From positions 186,001 through 250,000 of the forward strand of contig MCFL01000032.1 of NCBI GenBank assembly GCA_002102555.1: a stretch of DNA of 64,000 bases. Reading direction: 5' to 3'. The position numbers were made by a program, and so were the translations under genes. Of this stretch, positions 24,101-37,100 are shown piece by piece. Within the stretch, counting starts at the first letter, position 1. Each line of letters opens with the position of its first letter. This DNA is from Catenaria anguillulae PL171. Lineage: Eukaryota > Blastocladiomycota > Blastocladiomycetes > Blastocladiales > Catenariaceae. Under the pieces are notes generated by a model that saw only the letters and a list, made by a program, of their open reading frames with translations, had not been told where the DNA came from and did no database searches.

Positions 24101-25682
24101 GGAGTTCTTGGTTGCTGCATGCGCCTTCGGTTCGATTCTTGGCAACTTGTCGCAAATTGTTCGCAGTTTCGATACGCAGGCCGCGTTGGATAAAGTTGGT
24201 GTGTAAATCTGTGTTGCTTTCGACCCATTTGTAGAAGTGCTAACCGTTTCTCGCAATGAGCGGTGACTAGCCAAGACTCGCTCGCTTCAGCGTAAGATGT
24301 TGGGCCAGTACATGATTAAACAACAGGTAGTTCATTTCCGTGGCTCATCTGGACATGGTCAACGCGCTCGATCTCTCTGACACTGGTTTGACCTTTCTCT
24401 TGTGAATCTCTGTTAGTTTCCCGTCGGGCTGCAAGTCAAAGTGCTCGACCAAGAGGGTTCGTTGATTGCTTGTTGCAGTGTCAGCACAACACTCATGACT
24501 GATGCCATGTTTGACATTCAGAATTCGAATGGATTCACGCCAAGGGACTGAACACCGAGCAAATCTTTCTACAGCTACCACGCCCATTGCGACTTGAGGT
24601 CTACGTGCACTTATACTATCAGTATGCCTTGCCCAAATCTGAACCTGCTCACCATGGATGACTGACAACTTTGTCTATCAGACTCGTTTCTTCGGTTCCG
24701 GTTTTCAAAAACACAGACGACCTGTTCAAGGTGGCTCTTTGCGAGCGGATTTCCATGATTACGGTTCGAGCTGGGTTCTACATGTACGTCATCTTCGGAG
24801 CTGGTGCACAGGGATGTGGGCTTGCGTATTCAATTTAAATTCCAACATTTATCGGATATAGTTGCAAAGCAGGCGACCAAGGCGACGAAATGTACTTTAT
24901 CCGGCGCGGCAAAGTCGACATTTATACTCGGGACGAAACCAAGCTGCTCGTGTCGCTGGGAGCAGGAGCGTTCTTTGGAGAGGTTGCTCTTTACATGGTA
25001 CGTCACTTTTGTTTTCATGTATTTCCTTTGATCGTGCCGAATTCACTGGCGCTTGTTGCTCGCTCATGTTTGCAGGAATCAACGCGATCTGCCACGGCCA
25101 AGACTGCCATGGACTCGGAGTTGGTACATACGGCTGCATCATGAGCCGCAACGCGAGCTCTTTCTTTATCTCACAGAGTCTCTGCTGTTAACAGTGCATT
25201 CTCAAGAAGGCCGACTTTGACGCGATTTTGGAGCTTGTATGTTTAGCTCCATACTTGAATGACATTCCAAGAACTCACCTGTTGACCATGTTTCTTCACA
25301 CAAACGATCGCAGTACCCAAACGTCCGCGAAGAGTTTCGCCTGCTCATTCAAAAGCGTGCCGAAACCGACGCGGCCAAGGGCAACACTGGCGACAACAAG
25401 CACGTGCCAACGGCGCTTAAGGGAGGCCTTGCTGTAGTGGATCCACGGTTGCTGGAAGCACATCTTAACTCGGGAGGGCTTGGATCGAGGATGGTGCGGC
25501 GGCCTGGGCAAGCAGCGAATACCACGACAAGCACGGCGCATGGGTTGGCAGCGTCGACAGCTGCGTTGCAACCAGCGTTTTCTGGAGGTTCGCGGCTGGG
25601 GCTTGGGCCTGGGGGAGGAGCAGGAGGAGCAGGAAGTGGCGCCGGGACAGTGCACACGAATGGGCGACGCAATGATGGTTAG
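21162..25682 (+). CDS. Cyclic-nucleotide-gated ion channel
   Basis: This is a six-helix channel with a cytosolic cyclic-nucleotide-binding domain. Exon 1 (start ATG at 21162 in a good CCATGG context) encodes about 400 residues of Ser/Pro-rich tail. S1 follows (FWVGFDFVFRFIDI plus FLLIFIPIVAGF), then S2/S3 (GFFLILDAFYFMRVAL), S4 (LFSLLKILRLFASV), S5 (NFVMGLYLTHLDTCAWFF) and S6 (IFQVVEFLVAACAFGSILGNL). The CNBD has the phosphate-binding cassette (FFGEVALYM) and the entry strand ICKAGDQGDEMYFIRRG. At least 14 exons are needed, most joined in phase at GT-AG sites. The C-terminus is a Gly/Ala-rich tail. The pore between S5 and S6 spans an intron and shows LYGEA but no GYGD. Zoospore phototaxis in Blastocladiella uses a K+-selective CNG channel downstream of a rhodopsin-guanylyl cyclase, so a similar role is plausible but inferred. 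Confidence 0.85.
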
Positions 25683-25928
25683 AAGACATGTATACTCTGT
25701 GTTTTTTGACCAAGTGTGTGAGTGTAACTGGAGGACGAAAACGGACATGAGCCAAGCCAGCCTTGCTTGGCCGTCGATCAGCAACCAAGCAGAATCAGTG
25801 AGTCACCCCGTGCAGAATGCTGTGTATATATTTCGCAAGGAAAACTTGAGCAAACCAAGTGGCACGAACTCGATGAGGACGATGGCCACAGACTCAATGA
25901 AACATCAAATCCGACTCAGTGCATTCAC

Positions 25929-28900
25929 ATGGATGACGATTCTCTGTGGGACGATTCCGTCGACTGGGGCCAGGTCGCAGTCGCCATCCCGCCCACCCCA
26001 TCGCTTCTCGTGTCACAGGTCCTGGCCCTGACCCTGGCACTGCCATCAGGCCCCACTTGACCAATGTCCACAATCAGCGGAGCACTCGTCCACCACCCCA
26101 ATCGCATCAGTACAGGTCGCCACCACAACACCTGCCACAGCAGCAACAACGTCCAACCCAATATGCCCAGCGGGATCAGTTCACCGGCCAGCAGCAGCAT
26201 CAACGTCCGCCACACAATGCCTTGTCGTTCCCCGGACCTTCAACCTACCAGCCCGTGCGACCTCTGCTTGCTGCCCCCAACAGCAACAGCGGCGCAATCG
26301 GCCGCACTCCACCACCACCACCACCACCACCACTACCACATGCAGCTGCTGCAGCACAGGGACCGCCTCAGCCGCCACTGCCGCAGCACCATCCTCAACA
26401 TTCCACCAGCTGCGGTGCCTCATCAACGTCCTGGCGCGCTCCGCGCTCCTCCCAGCAGAACCAGTCGCTCATCACGAACCACTTCACGCAAGTCCCGAAC
26501 CCTGGGTATCACAAACCTCAATCCCCACCCCGCCGAAATGCTATTCCTCGACCAGCTGGTGCCGCTCAAACCATCAGTCATGCGCATCAGCTTCCGCCAT
26601 TTCGCCAACAGCCGCTACGACCGCCTCAACCCCCATCTGCCGCTCCCGCCCCTGCACCTGCAGCTGCAGGAGACAGCCAACCGTCCTACGCGGACGATGA
26701 AAATTGCCTCGTCTGCGGAATTCCAAAGGAACACACGATCGAGGAGCTTCTGGCAACTGCCACCAACTTTCATGCCATGGACGGCAAGGCTGTCTCTTCG
26801 TGGCTGTATCCGACAAACATGCCTGTCCGCGACTACCAATTCAACATTGTCCAAAAGGCGCTGTTTCACAACACTTTGGTTTCCATTCCAACCGGTTCGC
26901 TCCCTCCTCCTTCATTCCACTCACGTTGTCTCATGATTGTTCTTGATCTAACCCAACTTGCTGGTCACAGGCATGGGCAAAACCCTGATCGCCGCGGTCG
27001 TCATGGTCAACTATTACCGGTGGTTCCCCGAAGGCAAAATCATCTTCATGGCACCCACCCGCCCTCTGGCCGCTCAACAACAAGAAGCATGCACCAAAGT
27101 AACCGGCATACCTTACGACGACCAAATCTCGTTCTTCGGCACGTCAGTCCCGCCCGCCAAACGCGGCGAGTACTGGGTCAACAAGCGCGTCTTCTTTTGC
27201 ACGCCACAAATTGTCGAAAAGGACCTCAAGTCAGGCGTGTGCCCAGGCTCGGCCATTGTGTGCTTGGTCGTGGACGAGGCGCACAAGGCCACGGGCAACT
27301 ATGCGTACTCAGTGGTGGTCAGGGAGCTCGTCAGCATGAAGGCCACGTTCCGCGTGCTGGCCCTGTCTGCCACGCCCGGGTCGCGCAGGGAGGCTGTGCA
27401 AGAAGTCGTGTCCAACTTGCGCATCAACCGCATCGAGATCCGCACTGAAGACTCGTTTGACTTGCGCCGGTACACGTTCCAACGACAAATTGATACACTG
27501 GTTGTGCCCATGTCGGGCGCCGCCGACCAAATCCGGCGTCAGTTTGTCGACGTTGCGCGGCCCATGGTCATGCGCCTCAAGGACGCAAAGCTCATCTACC
27601 AAGACTCGCTCGAGTTCCTGACTCCATTCATGGTGCACAGCGTCCGCGGCAAGTTGCGCGACTCGGGCATGAACCATTTCTATGGCGACGTGGCCGCGCT
27701 TCACAAGATGGCGCTAATGTACGAGTCGCTCGTGCTACACTCGGTGCGCGAGTTTTATCAAGAGGTCCAGGGCCTGCCCGATTGGCTGCGTGGGCCGAAT
27801 GCAAAGCCGCCAAAGCCGTTGGTCCAGTGGACCATGTCGCAGGGGTATCGGGACTTTGTCGCGTCGTTGAGGAAGATGGTGATTGAGGATCGCGATTTCG
27901 TGTCTCATCCGAAACTGGTAGAGCTCGAAAAATTGGTGCTCATGCACTTTACGGACGCAGCAGAGGCATTGGGCGCAAAGGCTGCAGACGAGTCCAAGGT
28001 CATTGTTTTCGCCAAGTACCGGTCGACTGTTGAGGAGATCAACCAGTTGTTAAGCAAGCATTCGCCGCTTGTTCGCCCAACCACGTTTGTCGGCCAGGGA
28101 AAGGCGAAATCGGGCGAAAAGGGGCTCAATCAGAGGGAACAGCTGGCCGTGCTGCAGCGGTTTCAGCGCGGTGGGTACAATGTACTCGTTTCGACATCGG
28201 TTGGTGAGGAAGGGTTGGATATTGGCGAGGTTGACTTGATTGTGTGTTACGATTCGTCCCAGTCACCCATCCAAATGCTTCAGCGCATGGGACGCACAGG
28301 TCGCAAACGGGCGGGCAGGGTCGTCTTGCTGCTGGCGCAAGGTCGGGAGGAAGGTAATTACCGCAAGTCGCAGTCGTCGTACAAGAATATCCAGTCGTTT
28401 ATCAACAAGGGGCACGCAGGTGGTGGTGGGTCGTCATCTTCATCGTCTGCGGTAGGTGGCATTGGAGGGCATGTTGCTATCAACGCCATCCAGTACGCCA
28501 CCGATGTCCCTCGCATGCTGCCGACATGCGTCAAGCCCGTGTGCATTCAAATGCGGTTCAGCATTCCGCCGCCGCCCGCCAACAACGAGAAGGGTGGGCC
28601 AGGTGTCCGTCGAACGCGGTCAAAGTTGCTTGGGCCGTACTTGTCGCCCGAGGAGATGGTGGATCATTTGCACCGGTTTGCCCTGCATGCCAACGCGCCG
28701 CCTGTCCCCAATCTGTCCATGACGGCGTACTTGGAGCGGCAGATTTTGCGTAGAGGCAAGCGCGTGCACGAGTCGACAACCAGCTCGCGCTTCATGGATC
28801 TGTTGCAATCCATTCATGACGTGGATGATGTCGTCTATCCGAGGGGCGACGTGGGTAACCACAGTGGACATTCTACGAGTGGAGCTGCTGGGGTCTACGA

Positions 28901-30803
28901 TTATGGCGGCGCTTCTCAGGAGATTGATTCGTTTTTCAACAGCATTCGCGGGGTCAACGGCGACGCGGTCGACGACGCCGACGAGATTGAGCCCATGTCG
29001 TCGCAGTTGTCGGATCTGACATTTGATGCCGAGGACGCCAAGCGCATTCGCAGAGAGAAGTGGTTGAAAAATCGAAAACCGGGGTTGTTTGAGACGAGCG
29101 CGCCGGCAGCATCCAAACACAAGCCGCCCAAGTCGACATCCCTGGCGACAGTTGAGGCAACATCTGCGGCCGCGCGTGTCGCGCATCCGCCGCCAAAGCC
29201 GCAAGCAAAGGCAAAGCGTCCAGCATTGCCTCGTCCTCGCTCTCGCTCGTCCACTCCCGAGCAATCAACCGCACTGGTTCGTCCAAAGCCTCGGAAAGCG
29301 GATGCACCCTCCCTTGCACCGTCTGCGCCTGTTGCAGCAACCACTGTGGTTCTCGAAACGACCGACGACGAGGCCGTCAGCGGCGATCCAGGTCCTGCTC
29401 CTGACGTCAACATGATGTCCATCGACCTAGATCTCCATGACGACATGGACGACGACTTTGGCACCTTTGCCGACGATCCCATGGACGTTGACATTGCCCT
29501 CATGTCCACCGCCGAGCTCGCTCAACCTTTTCTCCACAATTCCCCAGTTCCCGCTGCGGAACGGCGACCCCTGGCTCGCACAATGCGCATTCCTTCACCC
29601 GAATCTCCACACAGTTTGTCACAGGCTCCTCCCACGGAAAGGACCAAGACGAGGGCGACGAGGAATTGATTCCCTGGTACATGCGCACGTCCAGCGCTCA
29701 ACTACACATTCCGCGCATTGGACCGCCCTTGGACAAAAAGTTGCCACTCCTGTCTACACTCGAACACGTGCACGTCGCACCGCCTGCCAAATGGTGGGAA
29801 CGACCCGCTTCGCCACCGCGGCCCCCGTCGCCCGATTTGCGACCGACAGCAACGCAGCATCAAAGTTTTGCCGGCATGTGCACAAGTCTGGTCCAGCGCG
29901 TGTCTCGAATGGTTCGTTTGTTATTCTTCCGCTCCAATGCCCACACATCATGCAACTGATCACCTAGTCATTGGCTCGCACCCAGTTGAAAAGCGGAATC
30001 TTGCACCCGCAGCTACACCAAAACCTCAACCGGTACCAGAACCCAGTCTTCAACGGGTTGTCGTAACCATTCCCGATACACCCATGACTTGTGCCGACCC
30101 AACCGTCGCCGCTCCGGTTTCCCACTCGACCGCATCTACGCCGGCCTCCACCCGTCCTCGAAAACGACGGCGCCTCAAACGCCGCGCCGACATTCTTTCG
30201 GACCAAGAAGCCGATGACCTGCAGGATCCATCCACACCCATCATCACCCACCGGCGCCCGAAACCCGCCCGTGGGGACGGCCGCGGCGGCGGCGCCGCAC
30301 ACCTGCTCGACATTGAAGCGTCCATGTCAGGCAGCGGCCACTCGACCGACCACAACGACTCGGACGACTCGGAGGGCAGTCTGGTCGACTGGAAAGACGA
30401 CCGGTCCATGACGCAGCTCACGCAGCGCGCAGACGTGACGCCCGAGTCGAGGCATGCGTTTTACCGGTCAATTCCTGGGCATGGCGTGGATGCAACGCCG
30501 ACCGATTCGGATTCCAGTGTCCTGCAGATGCCTGCGTTTTTGTTGCGCGGGCGGGCGCGCGTGACTCCGGGCAAGATTGCGACGCCGAATCCGTCCGACA
30601 GGTATGATTCCGACGATTCGTTTTTGGCTTCGGATGAAGATGTGGAGATGGATGTGACGCAGTCGCTCGAGAGGATGGAGGAGGAGATGGAAAGGGAGCG
30701 GAGGAGGGTAAGGAAAGAAAAGAAGAAAAGGAAACACAAGTTGGTCAAGAGGAAACGGCCGTCATCCAGCGACGAGGAAGGCGAAGGCGAGTCAGCCGCA
30801 TGA
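25929..30803 (+). CDS. FANCM: FANCM/Mph1-type DNA helicase
   Basis: FANCM/Mph1 is a superfamily 2 translocase that remodels stalled replication forks and branched DNA. Conserved order: WLYPTNMPVRDYQFNIVQKAL, then motif I PTGMGKTLIAAVVMVNYY across an intron (26895-26970), Ia APTRPLAAQQ, motif II VVDEAHKATGNYAY, III LSATPG, IV VIVFAKYRSTVEEI, and motifs V-VI STSVGEEGLDIG and QMLQRMGRTGRKRAGR. The extended linker between the two RecA lobes is the FANCM/Mph1/Hef insert. Upstream is a roughly 250-residue Gln/Pro-rich region with a poly-proline run, and downstream an acidic and Lys-rich tail (KEKKKRKHKLVKRKR, probable nuclear signal). No ERCC4 nuclease-like domain is visible, as in fungal Mph1. Two introns lie at 29547-29614 and about 29913-29968. 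Start at 25929 (MDDDSLWDDSVDWGQ) needs an unplaced splice or one-base correction to reach the main frame. Confidence 0.9.
26310..26338 (+). repeat. CCA trinucleotide run in FANCM coding sequence
   Basis: A pure CCA-type run of about nine units encodes a poly-proline tract in the disordered N-terminal region of the helicase. Such runs are slippage-prone and may vary in length between isolates. Confidence 0.8.
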
Positions 30804-31181
30804 CGAGACTGTGTTTGCGACCCCGTCCAAGCCGGCACAGGCAACTGCTCGAAAGCTGCAACGGACGGTGGGCCGAAAACCGTCGAATCGCCTTTCAAGA
30901 CGCCAAAGTTGCCGGCAGCAAGGGGCAGAAACGCCAGGGTAGTTGAAGAGTCGCCAGGATGAATGGAGTATTGGATATTTCGGCTTGATTGATAACTTCC
31001 AATTTTTATATGTTTACTGGACGAACATTCCACTTGTACACCAATCCGACAGACATCCAAAAGCACCAAGAAAAGTTGAGGGAGGAAACAAACTAATTGA
31101 GACGACAAAAAGAATGAAAAAAAAGCAAAGGGAGCAACAACGATCACAAGCGGGTGGGAAGGGGGGGGGAAAGGAACAAGG
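30804..31181. other. Tail-to-tail intergenic region FANCM/ThrRS
   Basis: These 378 nt lie between two convergent stop codons. They are A-rich on the plus strand toward 31090-31140 and include a G9 run near 31161-31169, just past the ThrRS stop. They probably hold both 3' UTRs; no gene was seen. Confidence 0.5.
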
Positions 31182-33531
31182 TTACTCGAGCTGGTTGTTG
31201 AGCGACTTGGAGTCCTTGAGCTTGCCAAACTTGACGAGGAGATCGTCAAGAGAAATCATTTGACCCTTGGCCTTGGTACCGGTGTCGTCACGGTTGCGCA
31301 CGTTGACCGACCGGGCGTCCTCCTCTTCGCCACCAACAACTGTAAACAGAGAGAAACTCGGTCAGAAACATGTCCGGCAGATAACAAAAGTCAGAAAGCG
31401 GAAAGAAATACATACTCAGAATAAAGTTCCACTGGGCAATCTCGGCATTGCGCACCTTCTTGTTCAAGGTAAACTCGGACGTATCGGCCTCGACGTAAAA
31501 ACCAGCATCCCAGAAGGTCTTGGCCACCTCCTTGGCATAGTTGTTGTACACGGGCGCAACGGGCACAACAAGCGCCTGGCGGGGCGAAAGCCAGAAGGGC
31601 CACTTGCCGCCAAACGACTCAGTGATGATGGCAATAAAGCGCTCGACCGAACCCAAAATGGCACGGTGAATGATGACGGGGCGCATCCACTCCTTGCCCT
31701 CGCCCGACTCGCTGGTACGGTACGTCAAGTCGAAACGCTCGGGAAGCTGGAAATCGAGCTGGATCGTGGCGCACTGGTGGGCACGGCGGAGGGCGTCCTT
31801 GATGGTGATGTCGATCTTGGGGCCGTAGAAGGCGCCATCTCCAGGGTTGAGCGACCACTCGTACCCGGACTTGTTGAGTGCGTTCTCGAGACGCTTCTCG
31901 GCGGCATCCCACACCTCGATTTCGCCAAGGAAGTTTTCGGGCGCGTCGACAAGCGCAACGAGAAGGTGAAGCCGAAAATGCCGTAAATCTCCTTGAGGAA
32001 CTCGAGGCAACCCTCCATCTCGGACTCGATCTGGTCAACCATGCAGAAAATGTGGGCATCGTCCTGCTGGAAGCGGCGCACGCGGGTCAAGCCCGAAAGC
32101 GCACCCGAGTACTCATTGCGGTGCAAGACACCGAAATCGGCCAAGCGCAGCGGCAACTCTTGGTACGAGCGCACACGGTGGTTGAACATGAGGCAATGGC
32201 CGGGGCAGTTCATGGGCTTGAGGGCAAACTGCTCCTTTTCCACATCAAACGCAAACATGTTTTCTTGGTACTTTTGCCAATGGCCAGACGTCTCCCACAA
32301 CTTGGTGTTGAACATGTTGGGCGTGACCACCTCTTGGAAGCCGCGCTTGCGGTACTCGGCGCGCTGCAACTCGACAAGGGCATTGTACACCCGGGTACCG
32401 TGCGGAAGGAAGAAGCATGAGCCGGGTGACATTTCGTGGAAGAAGAAAAGCTCTTGCTCGCGGCCAATCTTCCGATGGTCGCGCTTGGATGCCTCTTCGA
32501 GGAACTTTTTGTGCTCGGTGAGCTGCTTCTTGTCGGGGAACGACACACCGTAGATGCGTTGCAGCGAGTCGTTCTTTGCGTCGCCAAGGAAGTAACTGGA
32601 CGAGTTCTTCATGACCGAGAAGGCCTTGATGCGACCAGTGTTGGGCACGTGCGGGCCACGGCACAAGTCGATGAGCGGGCCGCAACGGTACACCGTGGTC
32701 GAGGTGCCGTCAGGGATCTTGTCCTTGATAATGTGCTGCTTGTAGGGGTTGTGCTTGAACATCTCGAGCAGGTTTTCCTTGGACATGACGAGCCGCTCAA
32801 AGGGCTGCTTGTCCTGGGCAATCTTGGTGGCGAGGTTTTCGAGGGCAGGGTAATCGGATTGCGTGACGGGGCGGCCAGAGGGGATGGCCATTTCGTAGTA
32901 GAAGCCGTCCTCAACGGGGGGACCGATGCACAAGTGGCAGCCATAGTGACGCTCGCACGCTTCGCCGAGCACGTGGCCGACGAGTGCCAGAAGACGGCGC
33001 GGGCCTCTTCGTTTTCGAAATCGAGCAACTCGAGCGAGCACGACTCTTCGAGCGGGCGCTCGAGATCCCAGAGAATGCCGTTGACCTTTGAAATCACGAC
33101 ACGCTCCGAGAGCGACTTGGCAATGGATTTGGCAATTTCCATGGGCGTCGTCTGCCACGAGGTGCCCTCCTTGACGGTGCCGTTGGGCAGCGTGATGGAG
33201 ATGGGCTCGCGCGGCTTGGATTGGATCTCTGCGTCGTATTCGGCCTTGAGCTTTTCAAACATGGCGATACGATGGGCGAGGTACTCGGGCGGCGGCGTCA
33301 TCTGTGCAAGGGAATGCGATCCATCAAGCAACCGATCCGTCACATCATTCAGTCGAATTGGCTCTTTGCGAAACAAGACAGGCCCACACACGGGGCGACA
33401 GAGCATGGCAGGCAGCAACAAACCTCGAGCGGGTAGGCATTGGGGTCGGCGGCACCCTTGCCCTTGGCGGCCTTAGGGGCCTTTGCGGGCTTGTTTTCTT
33501 TGGTGTTGGCGGCAGCGGCGGATGCAGACAT
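31182..33531 (-). CDS. TARS1: Threonyl-tRNA synthetase, cytosolic
   Basis: This class II synthetase charges tRNA-Thr. A short Lys/Ala-rich first exon (33531 down to about 33425) is followed by an exon starting [19 protein letters not shown]. The TGS domain ([24 protein letters not shown]) and the editing domain ([32 protein letters not shown]) are present. Catalytic motif 1 lies in [23 protein letters not shown], motif 2 in [21 protein letters not shown] and motif 3 in [13 protein letters not shown]. The anticodon-binding domain contains [18 protein letters not shown] and ends KSLNNQLE. Two one-base frame breaks, near 32975 (before HVLGEA) and near 31938-31941 (after LRLSTRP), interrupt an otherwise perfect family match and look like missing bases. 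I see no mitochondrial presequence. Confidence 0.95.
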
Positions 33532-34100
33532 GGCGGATACGTAGCGGGGGCTCTTGGGATGATCCAGCGAGACGAGAGAGAGAGAGAGGATGTCGTTGTT
33601 GATTTGGGCTGTTTATCAAGGTGTAAGGTGCGAGTCGGCCGGAGCTATTTATGTCCCGACCATGATCGCTGATCGCTCCCTCTGCCCATTCCTACACACT
33701 TCGGCCAACCTTCCAAACGTCACCCATTCTGCCATGACGGCCACTCGCGTGCACGATGACTCCACCGCCCACGATAGACATGTCCCTGGCCAGGTCAAAC
33801 CGTGCAGGATCCACGTCGATACGATACGACGCTTGCAATTGTGATTTATTGCTCGGCAAAGTCACTTGGGCATTCATACAACCCTTTGACCGCGTTGTAC
33901 CAGCTGCCCAGACTCATCCTGGCTCTCAGGTGCGGCTCAGATGCGATCACCTTGATTGTGCGGGCACAGGTTATGGAGAGAAAACGATTAAGGAGAAACG
34001 GTGGTCATATCTTGATGTTTACGATGTCATTGGAAGCAGGAGTAGAAAGAAGAAAAGCGATGGAGGTATTGGAAACTACTACTACAACACACATTCAAGT
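33532..34100. other. Intergenic, ThrRS promoter and CEP104 3' flank
   Basis: This 569-nt stretch includes a short GA repeat (about 33573-33590) close to the ThrRS start and sequence of mixed composition toward CEP104. It probably contains the ThrRS promoter and the CEP104 3' UTR. No conserved frame was seen. Confidence 0.45.
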
Positions 34101-37100
34101 CTACAACCGATACTTTACACCCAGCTTGGGTTTCCTGACCGCCTTGGCACACCCGCTGCCGACCAACAAGTGCCTTCTGAACGCGGCCTCGCCCAATCCA
34201 ACCTTTGCTCGACACATGACGCATGTGTCGGCAGGCAACTGCACGCCCTTGGCCTGCGGCGACTTGCACTCGAGCTTGAGATGTGTGTGCATGTTTGCCA
34301 CCTCGACCACCTCGGAGCAATACGCACAGGCACACAGGCACGGGCATTCGCGCCAGTAATGCTCGTCCAAACGCTGCTGCACGAACTCGGGGTTCACTTC
34401 CTCACAAAAGACACAAGTGAAATCCAAGTTCCAATCACCCTCAGTCTCGTTTGCCTGTCCGCCCGCAACACTGGGGCCGCCAGGTGCCGCCGACGCGGTC
34501 GACATGATGGTCGAGTTGCCCAAATCAAACGTGCGATCCTGTGCGTGGGCCGCCGCGCCCGAAGACGAAACAAACGAGGTATCGTGCGTGGGCGGTGGCG
34601 AACCAAGCAAGCCCATGGGATCGCGGTCGGAAGCAAATGTCACGCCAACGGGTTTTCCTGCGCTCGAGCTTGAGCCCGATGCGCGCTTGTCCTTCTTGGC
34701 GTCCTTTGAGCTGGAGCTGCCACTGGTACTGTGGCTGAAGAGGCGGTCCCAAAAGCCCTTCTTTTCCTTTTCCTTTTTGCCCGTATCCTTCTTGTCCGAG
34801 AGCGACAAAATCGAAGGTGGGCGGGCGGTTGGTTGCGGGAGACCAGAGACGGGCGCCGGCCGTTGGGAGACTTGCGGATTGCGAGTGGATGCGTGGAACT
34901 TCTGTTGCGTGCCTGTTGACTGTTGCATCCGGACTGCTTGCATGCCCAGTGCTGACGATGGCCGAGGAGTGGCGGGAGCGGGTAGCTTGGTTGCCTGTTG
35001 CGCATGATATACAGGCAATTGTGTCGTAGACTGATGGCGCGTATGGTGGGGTGGTGACGGGCTGGGCTGGTCCGGCTGCTGGTACGACGTGCGCTGCTGT
35101 TGCTGCTGTTGGTACTGCTGATTGCGCACCGTCGACTGCATCGAATGCACATGCGATGGCGCCGGGACATACTTTTCAATCTTCGCACGAAGGGCCTGCA
35201 CCTGACTCCGCTGCTCGAGCCCGTCCACCACGGGCCACACGGCAGGTGCGCCAACGATCTTGGCAACCGACACGAGCAAGTTGGCGGCAGCGTCACGGAC
35301 CTGCGCATGCGTGTGAGACAAGGCTCGCGACAAGAACTCTTGAATGGCCGACAGCTCGTATTGCGTACTGGACCCGGCATTCGCAACAGCCACCGCAGCT
35401 GTCGCCTTGCTGGGCGTCGACGGCCGCAAACTGGCCGAAGACGACCTGCCCAAAGCGCCCAACCGGGCCGCAACCGACGGCTTCTTCTTCAATGTTTGCT
35501 TGCCGCCGGCAATCTCGCCCACTGCCGGCGAAATCCTGCCCAACGACGCCCCCGATCCAGCACCCACGATTCCAACCTTTTCCACGGTATCGTCCACCAA
35601 CACCACCCTGGCCCACGCTGACCGCCACGGGCCCGTGCCCGGAAATCCTTTGAGGACGAGGGGCACAAACGCTACCGGCCACCCCGTGACAAGCGCCACC
35701 GCGAGCTGTCGAGCCGGCCCTGAAACGCGCGGATTCGTGTCCGCCGACCGGCCAATCAGCGCGGCCCAATGCAGAGATGACAGGGATGTGAACATGGACG
35801 ACGACCCGGAGGCATTTGCACCTGCGCTGGAGCCACTCATGGCCGCCACGAGCGCAGACCACATTGACAGCGCCCACCCGATCACGCGCTCGCGCGGGTC
35901 GCTGAGCGATGGGTCAATCAGCGTGAACGCGCCCTTGACCACTGTGGATGCGTCGTCCGTAGGCCACGCGTTGGGTTCGAGAAGGTTGAGGATTTCCTGC
36001 ACGGCTTGGTCGCGGATCGCAAAGTCCTTGGCAAGAAAGCGTGCCACCAGTGGGGCGCCGAGCCAGTCAATGGCAAGGCGATAGTCGACCTGCTGGGTTT
36101 CCGAGAGCTCAGGCTCGGCTGGATGCGGAGACGGGCTGGCGGCGGGTGGTGCGTCGGGTGAGCGAGAACGGGACCGGGATTTCGAGTGAGGCTGTGTTCG
36201 CGGAGCGATGTCCGTGTGGTGGCAGGCGGGTTGGCCAGCGACGGTTCTTTGGTCGGAGATGGGCGAGAAGTTGGGTCGCTGGTGAAGGTTTGGTTGGGGG
36301 ACGAGAGAATGGCCGAGGCGTTTGGTGATTCGGCCCGCGAGCGGTTGGCGACCGCGGGGACTGGTGGGGATTTGGCCCTTGGCGGTGCCGTTGCCGGACT
36401 GGGCAAGCGTGGGAGGTTCGATTCCAGGCGGGCAGCCTGACCGTTCCCGTTGATTGCGATACAGCCGGCGATTGTGCACGCGCGACAGACGACGAGAGGG
36501 TGCGTTCAAGTGCGGGGGAGCTTGCTGAAGTTATTGCCGAAGAATCTGCAGAAGCTGAAGGTGCTGGAAGCGACACTGGTTCCGCCGCCTGGACCATGGT
36601 ACTAGGTTGCGAGAGGACATGCTCGGGCTCAGCGTGTGCCGCGGCCGTTCCAACCTTTCCCAACGCTACCCGCAACTGCGACTCCACATCTGCCAGCCTC
36701 CTAACCCACATTTCTGCCCCGGCCGACCCATCCTTGGGCACTTGCGCACACTGCTGCAACTGCCTGACCAAGTCGAGCACCTGATCCCTTTGCGACTTGA
36801 TCTCGGCCGCCCGGACATAATCCTCTCGAGACACAGCCTGCTGCTTTTGATCCGCAAGCACTTCAAGGGCAGCGTACGCAATCGATACGAGTGGGTGCGA
36901 GTTGGACGGCGGGATCATGGTTGATTGCAGATTAGGCGATCCGGCGCGTGCCTGCCTTGGGATTGCAGTGCTGGCGACACCATGGAATCGGACTTCGAGG
37001 AGCGAAACTTGACGCCACAGGTTGAGTGGGTTGTGGTAGGGTGAGTGCAGAACGAGTTTGATGAAGTTTACGTTGTGAATATCGGTCGGGACAGTCAAGT

